Below are positions 10,179-20,449 of a DNA stretch of 64,000 bases, one piece after another (position 1 is the stretch's first letter; every line of letters starts with the position of its first letter). The DNA comes from Aphrocallistes beatrix. Lineage: Eukaryota > Porifera > Hexactinellida > Sceptrulophora > Aphrocallistidae. The stretch is from contig OY725488.1 in NCBI GenBank assembly GCA_963281255.1, positions 11,939,524 through 12,003,523 of the forward strand, read 5' to 3'. The notes beneath the pieces are model-generated. The model was not told the origin of the DNA. It did no database searches and worked only from the letters and a program-made list of their open reading frames with translations. The position numbers were made by a program, and so were the translations under genes.

Positions 10179-10995
10179 TGGAATGGTTGACTCTTCTATC
10201 TGAATGATCATACTTAGTAATTACAAGTACTATACGTATAGCTTAGTATACTCATTTATACATATTTCATATGTATTTTATTTGTAGTGGTGAAAATTTA
10301 GTTTACAAGCTGAATTTGCGTTTGAATTAACATCTTTATTTTTTGTTGACAATTATTAATAATATAATGATTTGAACTTAACCAAACCTAGTGATTGAAT
10401 AGTATTGATGCTTAGTTTTCACTACTTGGCGCAGAAAATTAGGAATATTTGATGTTATGAAACAGAAGCAGCACTAACTCTACCGCAGATGGGGCATAAG
10501 ACCTCACCTGCTGGTCTCACCCTCGCTCCGCCACTGTTATGAAATATTCTTACTTTTTGTTGTGCCAAGAATTCTTACTTGGTGTCACAAATCGGAATAA
10601 TCTTACATTCTAAGATATTCCTACTCATCGCTGCGCATAGAAGAATTACACGTTGACAACTAGTAGTTATTTTCCATTTATTTAAGGTTAGAAGTATCGG
10701 CATTGTATACGTCGAGAATGGAAAAGATGTACCGTATTTACTAACCAAAATATTTCATGCAAATACTGTTGAAGTGGACCTATTTATAGATAAACCTTTA
10801 TATTAATTCGTTATTAAATTATTTAAAATTACTCTTCTTTAAGACTTTAAACTAAATTCTTGGCAGCCCCATAGTGTTAGTAAATCCAAATACATAGATA
10901 TGCCACGAAAGAATATTTCAGCTCACTTTTTCATTAGAGTAAAAAAAATGTTCCTAACTAATGTTAATAGACAAGATACTTAGCATTACAGTGCA
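10179..10995. other. Intergenic, nothing recognised
   Basis: AT-rich non-coding sequence between the E2 gene and the short RBR gene. I see no ORF, RNA gene or clear repeat boundary, apart from a slightly GC-richer stretch at about 10460-10545. Confidence 0.4.
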
Positions 10996-11652
10996 ATGGC
11001 GTCTGAGATGGTGGTTGAAGAGTTGACTTTCGAGTGTCCCTCAGAAGCAGGAGCCTACTTCATGAAGAGAAGGGACCTTCACCGGGAACAAGTAGCGGAC
11101 GAGTTCGGACAGTGCACCACCTGCTTTGACGACAATTCTGGTAAGTTGGAATGTGAGCATTTCCTCTGCTCTCACTGCATGCTGTACTACGCCTGGCAGC
11201 AGCTAGAGAGAGGACAGCGGGAGTTCGGCTGTCCAGTCTGCAAAGTGAAACTGACCATGGACCTGGTGCTACAGCTGGGGAGACCGGATGAGCTGGAGAA
11301 ATCCTGGCTAGACAAGTTCCTGACTCGGAATCTGAACGAAGACCTGGAACGCAAGCCTAAAGACGCATCGGAGAAGATCAACCTCCTCCTCCACACTTCT
11401 CCCTCACGCGAGATCAGCGATGACAATGGAGTTAAGCTTCAGGTGCCCGAGTTGAGAGTCTGTCCGTCTTGCTACACTGTAATAATGCACTCAGAAGGCT
11501 GCTACAAGATCACGTGTATTGGATGTAGAACCACGTTCTGTTTCATCTGTCTCACACTCGTAACAGCTGATTCTTCTTGTGGGAGCACTTTTACCAGTTT
11601 TCACTGCCAGCCTGCAGGGCATCAAGTTATAAAGGAGAAGGTCTTACTATGA
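10996..11652 (+). CDS. Short RBR-related protein lacking the IBR, GC-rich
   Basis: 218 residues, one exon. RING1 at about residues 45-90 is CTTC...ECEHFLCSHC...CPVC, with the canonical Cys at the sixth ligand position where the other copies have Asp. The whole IBR segment (the CPxC...CTVC...CWYC run of its relatives) is absent and replaced by a charged stretch. RING2 reads VCPSC...EGCYKITC...FCFIC, keeping the putative catalytic Cys. The family tail TPAPIQTKL is absent. Codon usage is distinctly GC-richer than in all neighbours, so this copy has a different history (an older functional gene or a retained ancestor). It may act as a RING-type scaffold or an RBR-like ligase; without IBR the transfer mechanism is uncertain. 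Confidence 0.75.
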   Translation: MASEMVVEELTFECPSEAGAYFMKRRDLHREQVADEFGQCTTCFDDNSGKLECEHFLCSHCMLYYAWQQLERGQREFGCPVCKVKLTMDLVLQLGRPDELEKSWLDKFLTRNLNEDLERKPKDASEKINLLLHTSPSREISDDNGVKLQVPELRVCPSCYTVIMHSEGCYKITCIGCRTTFCFICLTLVTADSSCGSTFTSFHCQPAGHQVIKEKVLL

Positions 11653-12149
11653 GTTTGAGTTAAATATAATTAAATATGTTGTATCTATGCACTATTACAA
11701 CTCTCATTTGTATGTCCTTAGTCCTTACTAATTGTGCTATTTCAATTATTTTATAATAAAATATTAACAAAATTTGAATGTGATAGAAATAAATCCCTAA
11801 CAATACTTTTATATTTTTGTTACGAATAAACATAATTTATATAATTGATTTATCAAATATAGAGCATTTCATTTTGTAGAACTCGATTATTTCACTCTCA
11901 ACTTATAACATGTGTAGTTCGTATAAATGCATAACTTCACATCCTTTTAAAACCTGCAGATGGCTTGGTGTGTTTTTTTATTTATAGTCAGACCCCAAAC
12001 TTGTATGGCTTCCCCGCCCAAAATGGCTTAAACCGGAAATGACGCAACAAAACGCCTCGCCAAGCGCGGGTTACGTAATGAGCTGACTATCCGAATGTCG
12101 ACTGACATTTTAGTGTATATTCTATTACAGGAGCTGTTCTATTGGCATT
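11653..12149. other. Intergenic, nothing recognised
   Basis: AT-rich sequence without a gene. A short segment at about 11860-11900 (catttcattttgtagaactc) repeats one at about 7816-7840, so part of it is dispersed-repeat material. Confidence 0.35.
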
Positions 12150-12440
12150 GGCCATATCGAATTCTTGAAATTTATAGAATCTCCTGAAAATATTAAAGTT
12201 ACATTCTAAGAAGATCTAATTTTAGAATTGCACTTATTTACTTCTTATTTCAGGGCTTATTGGCACCCCATTTAAAGGAGAGTATCATGAAATCCTGATA
12301 TTCCCCCAAGAATATCCTTTCTCTCCTCCATCGATTCAGTTCATTACTAGAAAAAGTAAGGATTAATATAGAAAAAATAAGATTTGCAATGAAATGTTTC
12401 ACATTCAGTTCATATCCAATCCTGACCAGGGTATTATACA
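12150..12440 (+). pseudogene. E2 (UBC-domain) relic
   Basis: The sequence resembles the start of UBC domain 1 of the gene at 8085: 'gaatctcctgaaaatattaa', then 'gggcttattggcacccca', 'tatcctttctctcctcca' and 'cagttcattac'. Frameshifts and stops break it, the stretch around the catalytic Cys is missing, and it jumps to a segment like the end of the domain (aataagatttgcaatgaaat). Confidence 0.7.
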
Positions 12441-12599
12441 GCCCGCAGAGATACACTCCTATTCTCAAACCCCTAAATTTTCATACGTGTGACAGTCCAT
12501 TTCGAGAGGCCTGAAATCCAGCTTCACTAGAAGGTGGGAACAAATTTCAATGCAGTTCCTATTATAAGAGATGCATTATGTTATGGGCTGTGCATGACA

Positions 12600-13120
12600 T
12601 CCTTATGTCCACTGGAGCTGCACCATCATAAAATCCGAGTAACCAGCATTTTTCATTTCAAACCGGCATGATCATAAAATTCAAATTATCTTAAAAAGAT
12701 TCATTCTATCTAATACATAATAACTTTCTACAACAATTTAACCACTTTTGATGACGATTTATTGCCTAATTTTGAAAATTTAGGCCACTTTTAGTGCAAC
12801 TCCTATAGGGAGATGCCCCTATGGCATGGATGGAGTATCTCGTCTTTCAGCCTTCTATCTCCTAAAATGGCTGAGTTGTTGTCAAAGAACTGTAATTTCT
12901 AATTATAAAAAGGTGACAATGACGTCATAATTCCATGATGAGTCGACATTTTAGTCTGAACTCAGCACTTAGTGGAGCCATAGCAAAATACTCCCGCATG
13001 CCAAAAATCAGCTTTCTACGTCTGGCAGTTTCTTCAATCAATTCGTTTATAGTATATATATATATATATATGTATATAGACATTAATCGAGTTTTAATAG
13101 TTGGGATATATTCATATTTT
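12600..13120. repeat. Dispersed repeats including the TGATGAGTCGACATTTT family
   Basis: About 12830-13110 matches the copies at 46350-46620 and 47540-47780: 'tgacgtcataattccatgat', 'gagtcgacattt', 'ggagccatagc', then 'ttcttcaatcaattcgtt', a TA microsatellite (about 13051-13070) and 'atcgagttttaatagt'. Short ORFs across it on both strands are not genes. Confidence 0.6.
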
Positions 13121-13139
13121 AATACAACCACTACAATGC

Positions 13140-13625
13140 TTTGTTTAAGGATATAAGTAAGGTCTCAACGATTAATGTTCAATATTCACCATTCCGATTT
13201 TCGCTGTTTGTAAGTCATAATATGAATATTTTATAAGTTATTAACATATTAATTTACATATTTTCACACCTTTTGAAAAATTCTCATTTTGAGCTAAAAG
13301 CGAGTTCTCAACGGCTCATATTGAATATTTTAATATGTAGATTCCGATTTTGCACTTTGAAAGAAATGATGGGAATATTTAATGAGCTATGAAATTTTGA
13401 TATATTCATATTTTCACATCTATTGAAAAAAAGAATTAGTTTAAGCTAAAAGCGAGTTCTCAACGGCTGATATAGAGTATTTTAATACACGTATGTAGAT
13501 TCCAAGTTTCACACTTAGAATGCCTTAAAAGAGTATTTCCCGATATACTCCGATATTTACATTTAATATTCCTTCGAGTCACTTTCTGGAGCTGTACTAT
13601 CGGCCTGTCGACCGACATTTTTATT
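13140..13625. repeat. Direct duplication of about 150 bp
   Basis: Two diverged direct copies of a segment ('aagcgagttctcaacggct', then 'tattttaatatgtagattcc') occur at about 13300-13400 and 13440-13530. Non-coding, AT-rich. It ends with a dispersed-repeat end (ggagctgtactatcgg) just 3' of the ankyrin gene. Confidence 0.5.
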
Positions 13626-13628
13626 ATA

Positions 13629-14993
13629 TTACCTGTTCATTACTAGCATTTCACCCCCCTTATTCAAATATAATTCCTCACCTCTATTTTTCTCCATTTC
13701 CGGTCTTATAAGACAGTCCAGCATTGTTAATATGCTTTTGTAAAGCTTTTTGTCTATAACTTTGTGCCAATCGAATAGTTTGAAGTTCTTCGATCCTCTT
13801 AGTGCCCTGGCAACCAATGATAAGGCTTCATCCTGTTTCTCATTTCTTGCAATTGCGAACGCATCGTCGCCATCTCTGTCCTTTTCGTTTACAGATGCTC
13901 CTCTGAATATTAATTCTTTCACGCAGGCCGCACTTCCAGCTTTACAAGCCATCATCAACGGTGTCAGCTGTTCATTTGGGGTTTTGGAGTTGATGTCGGC
14001 GCCTTTGTTGATTAGAACAGGGAGCAGAACATCTCGGCCTCTCTGTGCTGCTATGTGAAGTGGCGTTCTTCCTTGTGAATCGGTTGCGTTCACGTTTGCG
14101 CCTCCACAGATAAGTTTGTAGACCAATTCCTCTCTAGCATTGTATATGGCGAGCAACAGTGGTGTGCAGCGTTTATAGTTTGTTTCATCTATTCGTGCAC
14201 CATTTTTAATCAGGTGAGACACGCACGTGGTACAGCCATGTAGACTAGCTAAATGCAAAGGATAGTTTGAATCGTTGTTTTTTTTATTAACACCTGCCTT
14301 GCGTTTGACAAGTAGCTCTACACACTTGATGTTCCCATTCTTACTGGCTAGATGTAACGGAGTGTTCCCTTCACTATCTTTTCGATTAACATACTCGCTT
14401 TCTTTAGTTATTAAAGCTTTCAACATCTCTTTACTACCGTAGAACGCGCAGATGTGATGATAACTTGCTTTCTTATCATTGTACTTGTATTTCTTGTCTT
14501 TTCGATCTGGTAGCTTTTTTTGTTTCTTCTCATCTACGTAAATATTTTCGTAGTTTAATTCCACATTCTCCATTAGGATTTTGCCTACTTCAAAGCTGTT
14601 TCTCTTGCAGGATATTTGCATTGCAATATTTGGATATAGAATATTGTTGTCTATCCCATCCCTCTTTGTTCGTTTCAGTGCTAGACGAGCTGTCTGAGGC
14701 CGATTTGTCTTAGCAGCGAAAGTTAATACCGACCTAAGTTGGCAACTTTCATCAAAACTCGTCTCATCAATGGGTGCACCTTCTTCAATCAACTTATCGA
14801 CAGTGTTTCCGTCACCCCTTGACATTGCTTTTATTAGTGGATTTCTTCTACGTCGGTCTATCTTGATATCTTCATTTTCTTCATTACAAACGTTTTTTCC
14901 ATTTTGCTGTACTTCTTCATCCTTTTCATTTCGTTTGACTAGTTTTTCTAACTCAATAAAGTTTTTATTTTTGACTATTGTTCCATCTGCCAT
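13629..14993 (-). CDS. Ankyrin-repeat protein, 454 residues
   Basis: Single-exon gene. Residues 1-50 are highly charged. Diverged ankyrin-like helices lie at about 50-80 and 90-150. Five clear ankyrin repeats follow from about residue 205 to 390: GNTPLHLASKNG, NYPLHLASLHG, CTPLLLAIYNA, GRTPLHIAAQRG and LTPLMMACKAG, each ending in a GAxVN/GADIN loop. The tail (about 400-454) has a helical segment (VIDKKLYKSILTMLDCL) and a charged end. Such proteins bind other proteins; no enzymatic or membrane part is visible. It stands alone on the minus strand inside the Ubl/RBR array and could be an adaptor for the local E3s, but the sequence does not show that. The start is the first Met of the frame, with stops just upstream. 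Confidence 0.85.
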   Translation of the reverse strand: MADGTIVKNKNFIELEKLVKRNEKDEEVQQNGKNVCNEENEDIKIDRRRRNPLIKAMSRGDGNTVDKLIEEGAPIDETSFDESCQLRSVLTFAAKTNRPQTARLALKRTKRDGIDNNILYPNIAMQISCKRNSFEVGKILMENVELNYENIYVDEKKQKKLPDRKDKKYKYNDKKASYHHICAFYGSKEMLKALITKESEYVNRKDSEGNTPLHLASKNGNIKCVELLVKRKAGVNKKNNDSNYPLHLASLHGCTTCVSHLIKNGARIDETNYKRCTPLLLAIYNAREELVYKLICGGANVNATDSQGRTPLHIAAQRGRDVLLPVLINKGADINSKTPNEQLTPLMMACKAGSAACVKELIFRGASVNEKDRDGDDAFAIARNEKQDEALSLVARALRGSKNFKLFDWHKVIDKKLYKSILTMLDCLIRPEMEKNRGEELYLNKGGEMLVMNR

Positions 14994-15152
14994 AATTGAT
15001 GAACAATGTATTTTTGGAATTTGAAGTGTATTACTAATAGAACTTCAAATCACTTTATATAGCTTCTCTTAACAGTTCTACGTAACGATAAAATGTCACA
15101 TGATTTAAACTCATTGTATAAATTTATGATCAAATCAGCAGAATGGTAAAAA

Positions 15153-15396
15153 TGAATTATCAGTTATTCACCGAACTCTACTTTGAATTATCAGCTACTC
15201 ATTGAACTCTACTTTGAATTATCAGCTACTCATTGAAATCAACTTTGAATTATCAGTTACTCATCGAACTCAACTTTAAATTATCAGCTACTCATTGAAA
15301 TCAACTTTGAATTATCAGTTACTCATCGAAATCAACTTTGAATTATCAGTTACTCATTGAATTCAACTTTGAATTATCAGTTACTCATCGAATTAA
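15153..15396. repeat. 31-bp minisatellite, about eight copies
   Basis: Tandem copies of a 31-base unit (tttgaattatcagctactca followed by ttgaactctac) with few substitutions, located about 160 bp upstream of the ankyrin gene start on its 5' side. Non-coding. Confidence 0.85.
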
Positions 15397-15984
15397 CTTG
15401 GATTACAATTAGTAACCTCCAATTTTATATAATTGCACCTTCTTACTGAATTTTGAATACTTGTTTGCTTACTTCAGCATCAAGCAACATCCCATTCAAA
15501 ACATAGGTTGATATTGCGTGATATGATCTAACTATAGCAAAATATGAATAAGTTCAATGTATATACATCTCACCTGGCATTATATCTCATGATCTGCCTT
15601 TATCTTAATTTCCTATTGAATCCATATACCCATCATGATTTAGGATATCATATTCCTAACAGAATTTCTCTTTTGGTCTAGCTATGTACTGAGGCGATTC
15701 CATGCTTTTTTACTTAAATTACAAGTTGTTTGTGATTTGATAAAGAATTCTCTTATAATTTACTGAAAAGACTGGATTCGGTTAACCAGTTGCTCGCCTT
15801 CAATCTCGGTTAACTGTTAAGAAAATCATATATTGCTTAGCCGATCTGTTTTATTTTCTAGATGTTTGCACTAATTTAATTGTTTCTCAATGGAGATTCA
15901 TGAATATTACTTCTAAAAATGTCATCATACAATATAAGTATATTCTTTACCATATAGTATACTTCAAGACCACTGAAAATCTTA
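15397..15984. other. Intergenic, nothing recognised
   Basis: AT-rich sequence. The minus-strand ORF 15876-16145 overlaps an E2 relic in antisense and is not a gene. Confidence 0.4.
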
Positions 15985-16262
15985 TTCCTGTTCATAACTA
16001 GCATTTCATAAAGTTCCACTGCAAAATCTTTATCAATCAGTTTCTCACAACAACTTGCGCCTTCACATACTTCTTTATTCTGAAACAATTCAAAATTGTC
16101 AATGAAAAGGACAGAAATAATTTCAAAAAATACTAGAAAATCCAATTGAAAACATAGTAGTAAATTATAGTCGAGATCTAATTTAGAATGGCACTTCTTA
16201 TTTGCAGGGTTTAATGGGATCCCCTTTAAAGGAGGAGAGTATCATGTTGATGTTCTCTGAAC
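15985..16262 (+). pseudogene. E2 relic: linker and start of UBC domain 2
   Basis: Collinear with 8895-9150 of the tandem E2 gene: 'tctttatcaatcagttt', 'ttgtcaatgaaaagga', 'gatctaat...gaatggcacttctta', 'ggaggagagtatcat', 'ttgatgttctctgaa'. It contains frameshifts and small deletions (for example the bases for His-Gly-Met are shortened) and ends abruptly where a GGGACGG-rich repeat begins. Confidence 0.8.
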
Positions 16263-16284
16263 TCGAGTCGGTTTATCACTATTT

Positions 16285-16440
16285 CCGGTACGGGACCGTC
16301 CCGAAAAATCTAGATGCCTAATTTCCGGGACGGAACGGCATCCCGTCCCGAAAATTCCTGGAAATTAAGCATCTTAACCCGTCCCATCCCTGAAATTAGG
16401 TACCTTTTCTGTCCCGTCCCAGAGATTAGGCTCTAGGAGA
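16285..16440. repeat. GGGACGG-rich inverted repeat
   Basis: Repeated 'cgggacgg' and 'ccgtcccg' blocks in both orientations separated by 'taatttcc' or 'aaattagg'. It is a diverged longer relative of the perfect hairpin at 48318-48362. Non-coding. Confidence 0.6.
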
Positions 16441-16490
16441 ATATATATATATCTTTACCCTAGCAATTGTACAGTATACCTACTACAATA

Positions 16491-16506
16491 TAATTCCACC
16501 TAGTGG
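16491..16506 (+). promoter_or_regulatory. Conserved motif upstream of Ubl copy 2
   Basis: TAATTCCACCTAGTGG lies 15 bases before the ATG. The same 16-base motif, with at most two changes, occurs at the same place before Ubl copies 3, 5 and 6. It could be a core promoter or 5' leader element; the role is inferred from conservation and position. Confidence 0.5.
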
Positions 16507-16521
16507 GCATCAGGAGAAAGA

Positions 16522-16843
16522 ATGGACAATATCTACATTTCAGGACTTGAAGGTAAAACGGTTGCTTTCCACGTCCAATCTACGAAAACAAAGGTTAGTT
16601 TCAAAAATCAATATTTCTCAACTTAATCCAAAATTTATTATGCTTTTAAATTAGAATTATAGAATATCAGAGCTGAAAGTGTGGATACAGGATAATATGG
16701 CAGTGAAAGTGGAGGATCAGCGTTTAATATTTGGGACTAAACAATTGGAAGATGCTATTGACGGTGAAGAAATGACTTTTGGAAAATATAGAATAAATAA
16801 TGGAGCATGTATTGTGCTAGTAATTAGGCTTTCAGGTGGATAA
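16522..16843 (+). CDS. Ubiquitin-like protein, copy 2 (two exons), ends in bare Gly-Gly
   Basis: 86 residues. Exon 1 is 16522-16593 (24 codons, donor GTTAGT) and encodes MDNIYISGLEGKT; exon 2 is 16655-16843 (acceptor TTAG), phase 0. Exon 2 contains ISELKVWI, then QRLIFGTKQLED (Ile44 patch and Lys48 equivalents) and ends VIRLSGG directly followed by TAA. It is the only copy here with no residues after Gly-Gly, so it would not need precursor cleavage. Position 74 is Ser where the other copies have Pro and ubiquitin has Arg. The RBR gene at 17365 starts only 522 bases downstream on the same strand, the tightest Ubl-RBR pair in the array. Confidence 0.85.
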
Positions 16844-17364
16844 TCGTATATCCCATTGGAATGTATCACTTTTTAATTTATATTTTCTTATCTTTGTTTG
16901 AATGTTTGCAACATTAATCTAAGGATTAGTTATAACTTTGTATCAAATATATTCACTTATTTTCTCAAATTTTTTGAATTGTATTCGACCTCCAATTTTT
17001 AAGGTTCTTAATGAAAAACTTACACGTAAAGCTTAATTGTTATATGCGGGTGTATTCGTATGTTTGTCTATACCCCTGGATCACCTGGCATCACATGCCG
17101 TCCATTAATGAAGCATCTCCTACTTAAGTATAATAGGAGCTGCACTCTTTATGATGGATATTAAAGGACATTGTTGACATCAAACGCGCGCACAGATTTT
17201 GAAAAATTAATACTTACATTGCAAGTTGAATTAATGCAATGCAACAAGGATGAAAAAAGGGTGTCGGGATTAATTTATTCCTATCAAATATGCTAAACAT
17301 ATATATTATTTGTAAATGGTTGAATTTCATTATTTTATCTTTTATGTGATTTCAGATAAATATT
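16844..17364. other. Spacer between Ubl copy 2 and the RBR gene at 17365
   Basis: AT-rich. A polypyrimidine-poor but plausible acceptor (gtgatttcag) ends at 17355, ten bases before the RBR ATG, which suggests a 5' UTR intron for that gene. Confidence 0.4.
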
Positions 17365-18231
17365 ATGGGCACGGATAATTCACGTCCCGCGATTATTCCA
17401 GAGGAAATCGCAATATCAAATCCATTTTCTTCCAGGGGGGTTGAATTTACTGATTCGAAAAATGGAGCGAAGTATTTTAAAGGCACACGCGATCAAACAA
17501 GGATGATTAAGTTTATTCATCCAACAGGACAATGCAATACATGCCATGAAACCGGTTTACGAATGGAATGTGGTCACTACATTTGTCCAGATGATATTCT
17601 CGACACTGCTTGGGGACAGTTGAGCAACAGGAAACATGAGATTGACTGTACTGAGTGTAATAAACATATAAAGCAGGATGATATCATAAAATTTGGTCTA
17701 CCAACTCTAGAAGAAGAGCAATTCCTCATCACTGCTATAACCACAAACTTTTGCAAGAGTCAAGGTATTCAGCCATGTCCTAAGTGTCGATCTCTCTGTC
17801 AGAGGACTCGGACAGACACTCCACTAGTACATTGCACTGTCTGTCTTAAGAAGCGCGGGAATTTATTTGAATTTTGTTGGTACTGTCTAGGTGAATGGAA
17901 TAACCCATTAAATTTCCAAGATTGTGGAAATAAGGATTGCGAAAAAGCTCTAATCGAGGCATTAATCAATTCACCCATGAAACAGCTCAAATACCTTAAT
18001 GGTAATGTCATAGAAATCCCAACTAGAAGAGCTTGTCCTCAATGCCATACCATACTTGAGCATTCTGAAGGTTGCAACGAGTTCACATGTTCTTTATGCA
18101 AACAAGAATTTTGTTTTATTTGTCTTTCAAAGTTAATTGATGGAAGTCTAAAATGCGGGAGCTTTACCTGTAATTCGATTGGCATTATGATTAGATGCAC
18201 CCCTGCTCCCATCCAGACCAAACTAAGATGA
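17365..18231 (+). CDS. RBR E3 ubiquitin ligase-like, copy 3
   Basis: 288 residues, the longest copy because of about 14 extra N-terminal residues. It has the family block RDQTRMIKF-HPTG, then RING1 (CNTC...ECGHYICPDD...CTEC) with Asp at the sixth ligand position, the IBR (CPKC...HCTVC...FCWYC...CGNKDC) and RING2 (ACPQC...EGCNEFTC...FCFIC) with the catalytic-type Cys. The C-terminus is CTPAPIQTKLR, the conserved tail. It should act with an E2 to transfer ubiquitin or one of the local Ubls; that choice is not visible from sequence. An acceptor-like 'ttcag' lies just before the ATG, so the coding exon is probably preceded by an untranslated exon. It is paired with Ubl copy 2. Confidence 0.87.
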   Translation: MGTDNSRPAIIPEEIAISNPFSSRGVEFTDSKNGAKYFKGTRDQTRMIKFIHPTGQCNTCHETGLRMECGHYICPDDILDTAWGQLSNRKHEIDCTECNKHIKQDDIIKFGLPTLEEEQFLITAITTNFCKSQGIQPCPKCRSLCQRTRTDTPLVHCTVCLKKRGNLFEFCWYCLGEWNNPLNFQDCGNKDCEKALIEALINSPMKQLKYLNGNVIEIPTRRACPQCHTILEHSEGCNEFTCSLCKQEFCFICLSKLIDGSLKCGSFTCNSIGIMIRCTPAPIQTKLR

Positions 18232-18234
18232 TGC

Positions 18235-19736
18235 AGCATCATAAGGAGAGAACTAATTTTGATTCTAAATAAGAACTCATTACTATTTACTATATAAATT
18301 TTTCATACGATAGTATTTTACTCCTAGTGTAGCTTTATCACTGTTCCTCTTCAGTATTATATTTTGTCTTTTCATTACATTTTTTCTAAGATTTTTTACG
18401 GAAATATAATCTCAGTCTTTTGCTGTTTTCCTTTTTAGGGTTCTCTCTGTTTAGGATTATTTATTAGTTAATTAGCATCTTAATTATTACAACTCTATGA
18501 CTTTTGTTTGTTTGAGCGAATTAATTGAAAAACAAAAGGAAAGTTGTAGGCTTATGAAAATTGGCATTTAGGGGCATGTAGGTGTTTGAATATCCAACCA
18601 AAATTTTCCCAACTCTGCAAAAAGTTTTTCACACCTTTCCTATGCATTATATTTGGCTTTACTCCAAAATAATAATAATTAATGACATAACAACTGTCGA
18701 TGTTAAAAATACTTCAAAGCAATCATTTGTATATACGACAAATGTTTTAATTTTTTCACAGTGCATAGCAATATAAATTATTTTGAGTATATTTTCAAAC
18801 TGATATATTTTGAAATATTTTGAAAAATATGCTAGCGACTAGCTTTCAACGGTTGACCTTGGGTTTTTAAGAATGTAGATTCCGAATATAGTCGTATTTC
18901 GAAACTGACATATTTACCTTTGTTTACTATAGAAGTGAATAAATTTACGAATAAATTGAAATTGATTGAGTGAAAGTAATCATTATTTGGTGTCAATAAA
19001 GGGACTCTGTAATATTTGATAATCCCAGTCGCCTTCTTTCTGTTCACCATAGTAAGGTATAAACGTATAATATAGCTATTTTACGTTTGTAAATCTCATA
19101 ATTCACATTCGAAATGCAAGTAACATGAGAATTTCAGAAGTATAACAACATTATTTTTGTATAAATTAGTCTTTAGGAATGATTGAGGCTTTGTTTACAG
19201 TATTTTTTTAAAAATTTATAACAGAAATTATTTAGTGATTTAAAATGTTCCCCTTTATAATTCTTATAGTGTACATTTCTGTTGCAACACCTTCAGTCTA
19301 TCGACATCCCAACCAATCATATTTCAGGCTCAAAAAAATAATTACTTATTCATTTACTTAAGTTATGTTTATTTATATTCATGACGCAGACATTCATTAA
19401 TTTATAGTGGATATAAAACTATCAGATGTACCATGAACCCGACTGCATATTTCTCGCAAACAAAGTACTATCATGTGTATATAATTTTCTAATTATTAAT
19501 CATGAAATATAGCATCACAATTCTTCCTTGGTTGATAGACCTGTCCTATATTATATAGATAACATGATATTCTCCCAACACAATACAATTCAGTAGTATA
19601 TAGGCACATTGTACAACTGTAAACTATATAGGCAATAATATATTATAATTTCTTATACTATAAGTATATATTTAATAGTAAGAACTTCTCGTAATCTATT
19701 TAGATAGATCTTCTCTCTAATACACATCTCATAATC
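18235..19736. other. Intergenic, nothing recognised
   Basis: AT-rich sequence between an RBR gene and Ubl copy 3. The ORFs 18582-18776 and 18832-19050 (minus) have no family signature and compositions typical of chance ORFs. Confidence 0.4.
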
Positions 19737-19752
19737 TAATTCCACCAAGTGG
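19737..19752 (+). promoter_or_regulatory. Conserved motif upstream of Ubl copy 3
   Basis: TAATTCCACCAAGTGG, 15 bases before the ATG; one base differs from the copy-2 motif. The upstream 60 bases (tctctaat-acacatctcataatct) are also shared with Ubl copy 5. Confidence 0.55.
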
Positions 19753-19767
19753 AGAAAGGACTTTGTG

Positions 19768-20449
19768 ATGGATAATATTTACATTTCCGGGTTTGAAGGG
19801 AAAACCAGAGCCTTTCACATCCCATCTGGGAAATTCAAAGTAAGTCAATTTGTTTCTAAATTTAGCTACCGTATCTAATGATAGTCAGGGTGGATTAATA
19901 ACTTTTAGTTCCATTTGCCACTTGATGAAAATTATGTTTCAGATTATTAAATCAATAAAACACACGAGCGATTAGATAAATGGTAGGTGGCAGTGGCGTA
20001 GCCAGGGGGTGGGGCAGCCGGGACCAGGCCCTGGTAGGGACCCCAACGTTTCAGTATTTCTGCATTGCGGCCCCGCTGAAATATTTGAGTGTCTTTGGTG
20101 TGTCCAGGTTAAGAAACGTCTGGCTACGGTACTGGTAAGAGGGAATAATTTGCTGTAAATATTTTTAAGGGGTAGCGAAAAGATATTACCCTGGGGAGGC
20201 GATTATTTGAGGGTCGACTACTGTTCAGGTTTATGCAGACTTCAATTTTAGAGATACAAAATTTCAGAGCTGAGGATTCTGGTTAAAACTAAGATAGGAG
20301 TGGCAATAGAGCATCAACGTCTTCTATTCGGGACGAAGGAGTTGGAGGACGTTTGTAATGGAGAAGTAATGACTTTTGAGAGGTATGGAGTCACTCCTGA
20401 GGCAAGCATCGTACTGGTAACCAGACTTCCAGGTGGTTGTGTCTCATAG
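19768..20449 (+). CDS. Ubiquitin-like protein, copy 3 (two exons)
   Basis: 89 residues. Exon 1 is 19768-19839 (24 codons, donor GTAAGT); exon 2 is 20252-20449 (acceptor TTTAG), phase 0. It encodes MDNIYISGFEGKT, then YKISELRILV, QRLLFGTKELED and VTRLPGG followed by Cys-Val-Ser. The Lys48 equivalent and Arg72 are kept; Lys63 is lost (the YGVTPEAS loop). It is nearly identical to copy 5 (42837), including the upstream sequence, so the two are a recent duplicate pair. Its intron holds a 144-bp hAT-like MITE (19991-20134) that copy 5 lacks. The RBR gene at 21910 follows. Confidence 0.87.
19991..20134. mobile_element. hAT-like MITE in the Ubl-3 intron
   Basis: It starts CAGTGGCGTAGCCAG and ends with the imperfect complement CTGGCTACGGTACTG. 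The flanking octamers gtaggtgg and gtaagagg match at six of eight positions, consistent with an aged 8-bp target duplication. Same family as 30084-30234. Confidence 0.75.

Noticed and set aside
13740..15024. Plus-strand ORFs across the ankyrin gene
   Set aside because: They are antisense to a clear ankyrin-repeat coding frame.
15876..16145. Minus-strand ORF of 89 codons sharing the end EMLVMNR with the ankyrin gene at 13629
   Set aside because: The sequence is the antisense of an E2 relic collinear with 8895-9150; only about 20 bases match the ankyrin 3' end, which is too short to claim homology.
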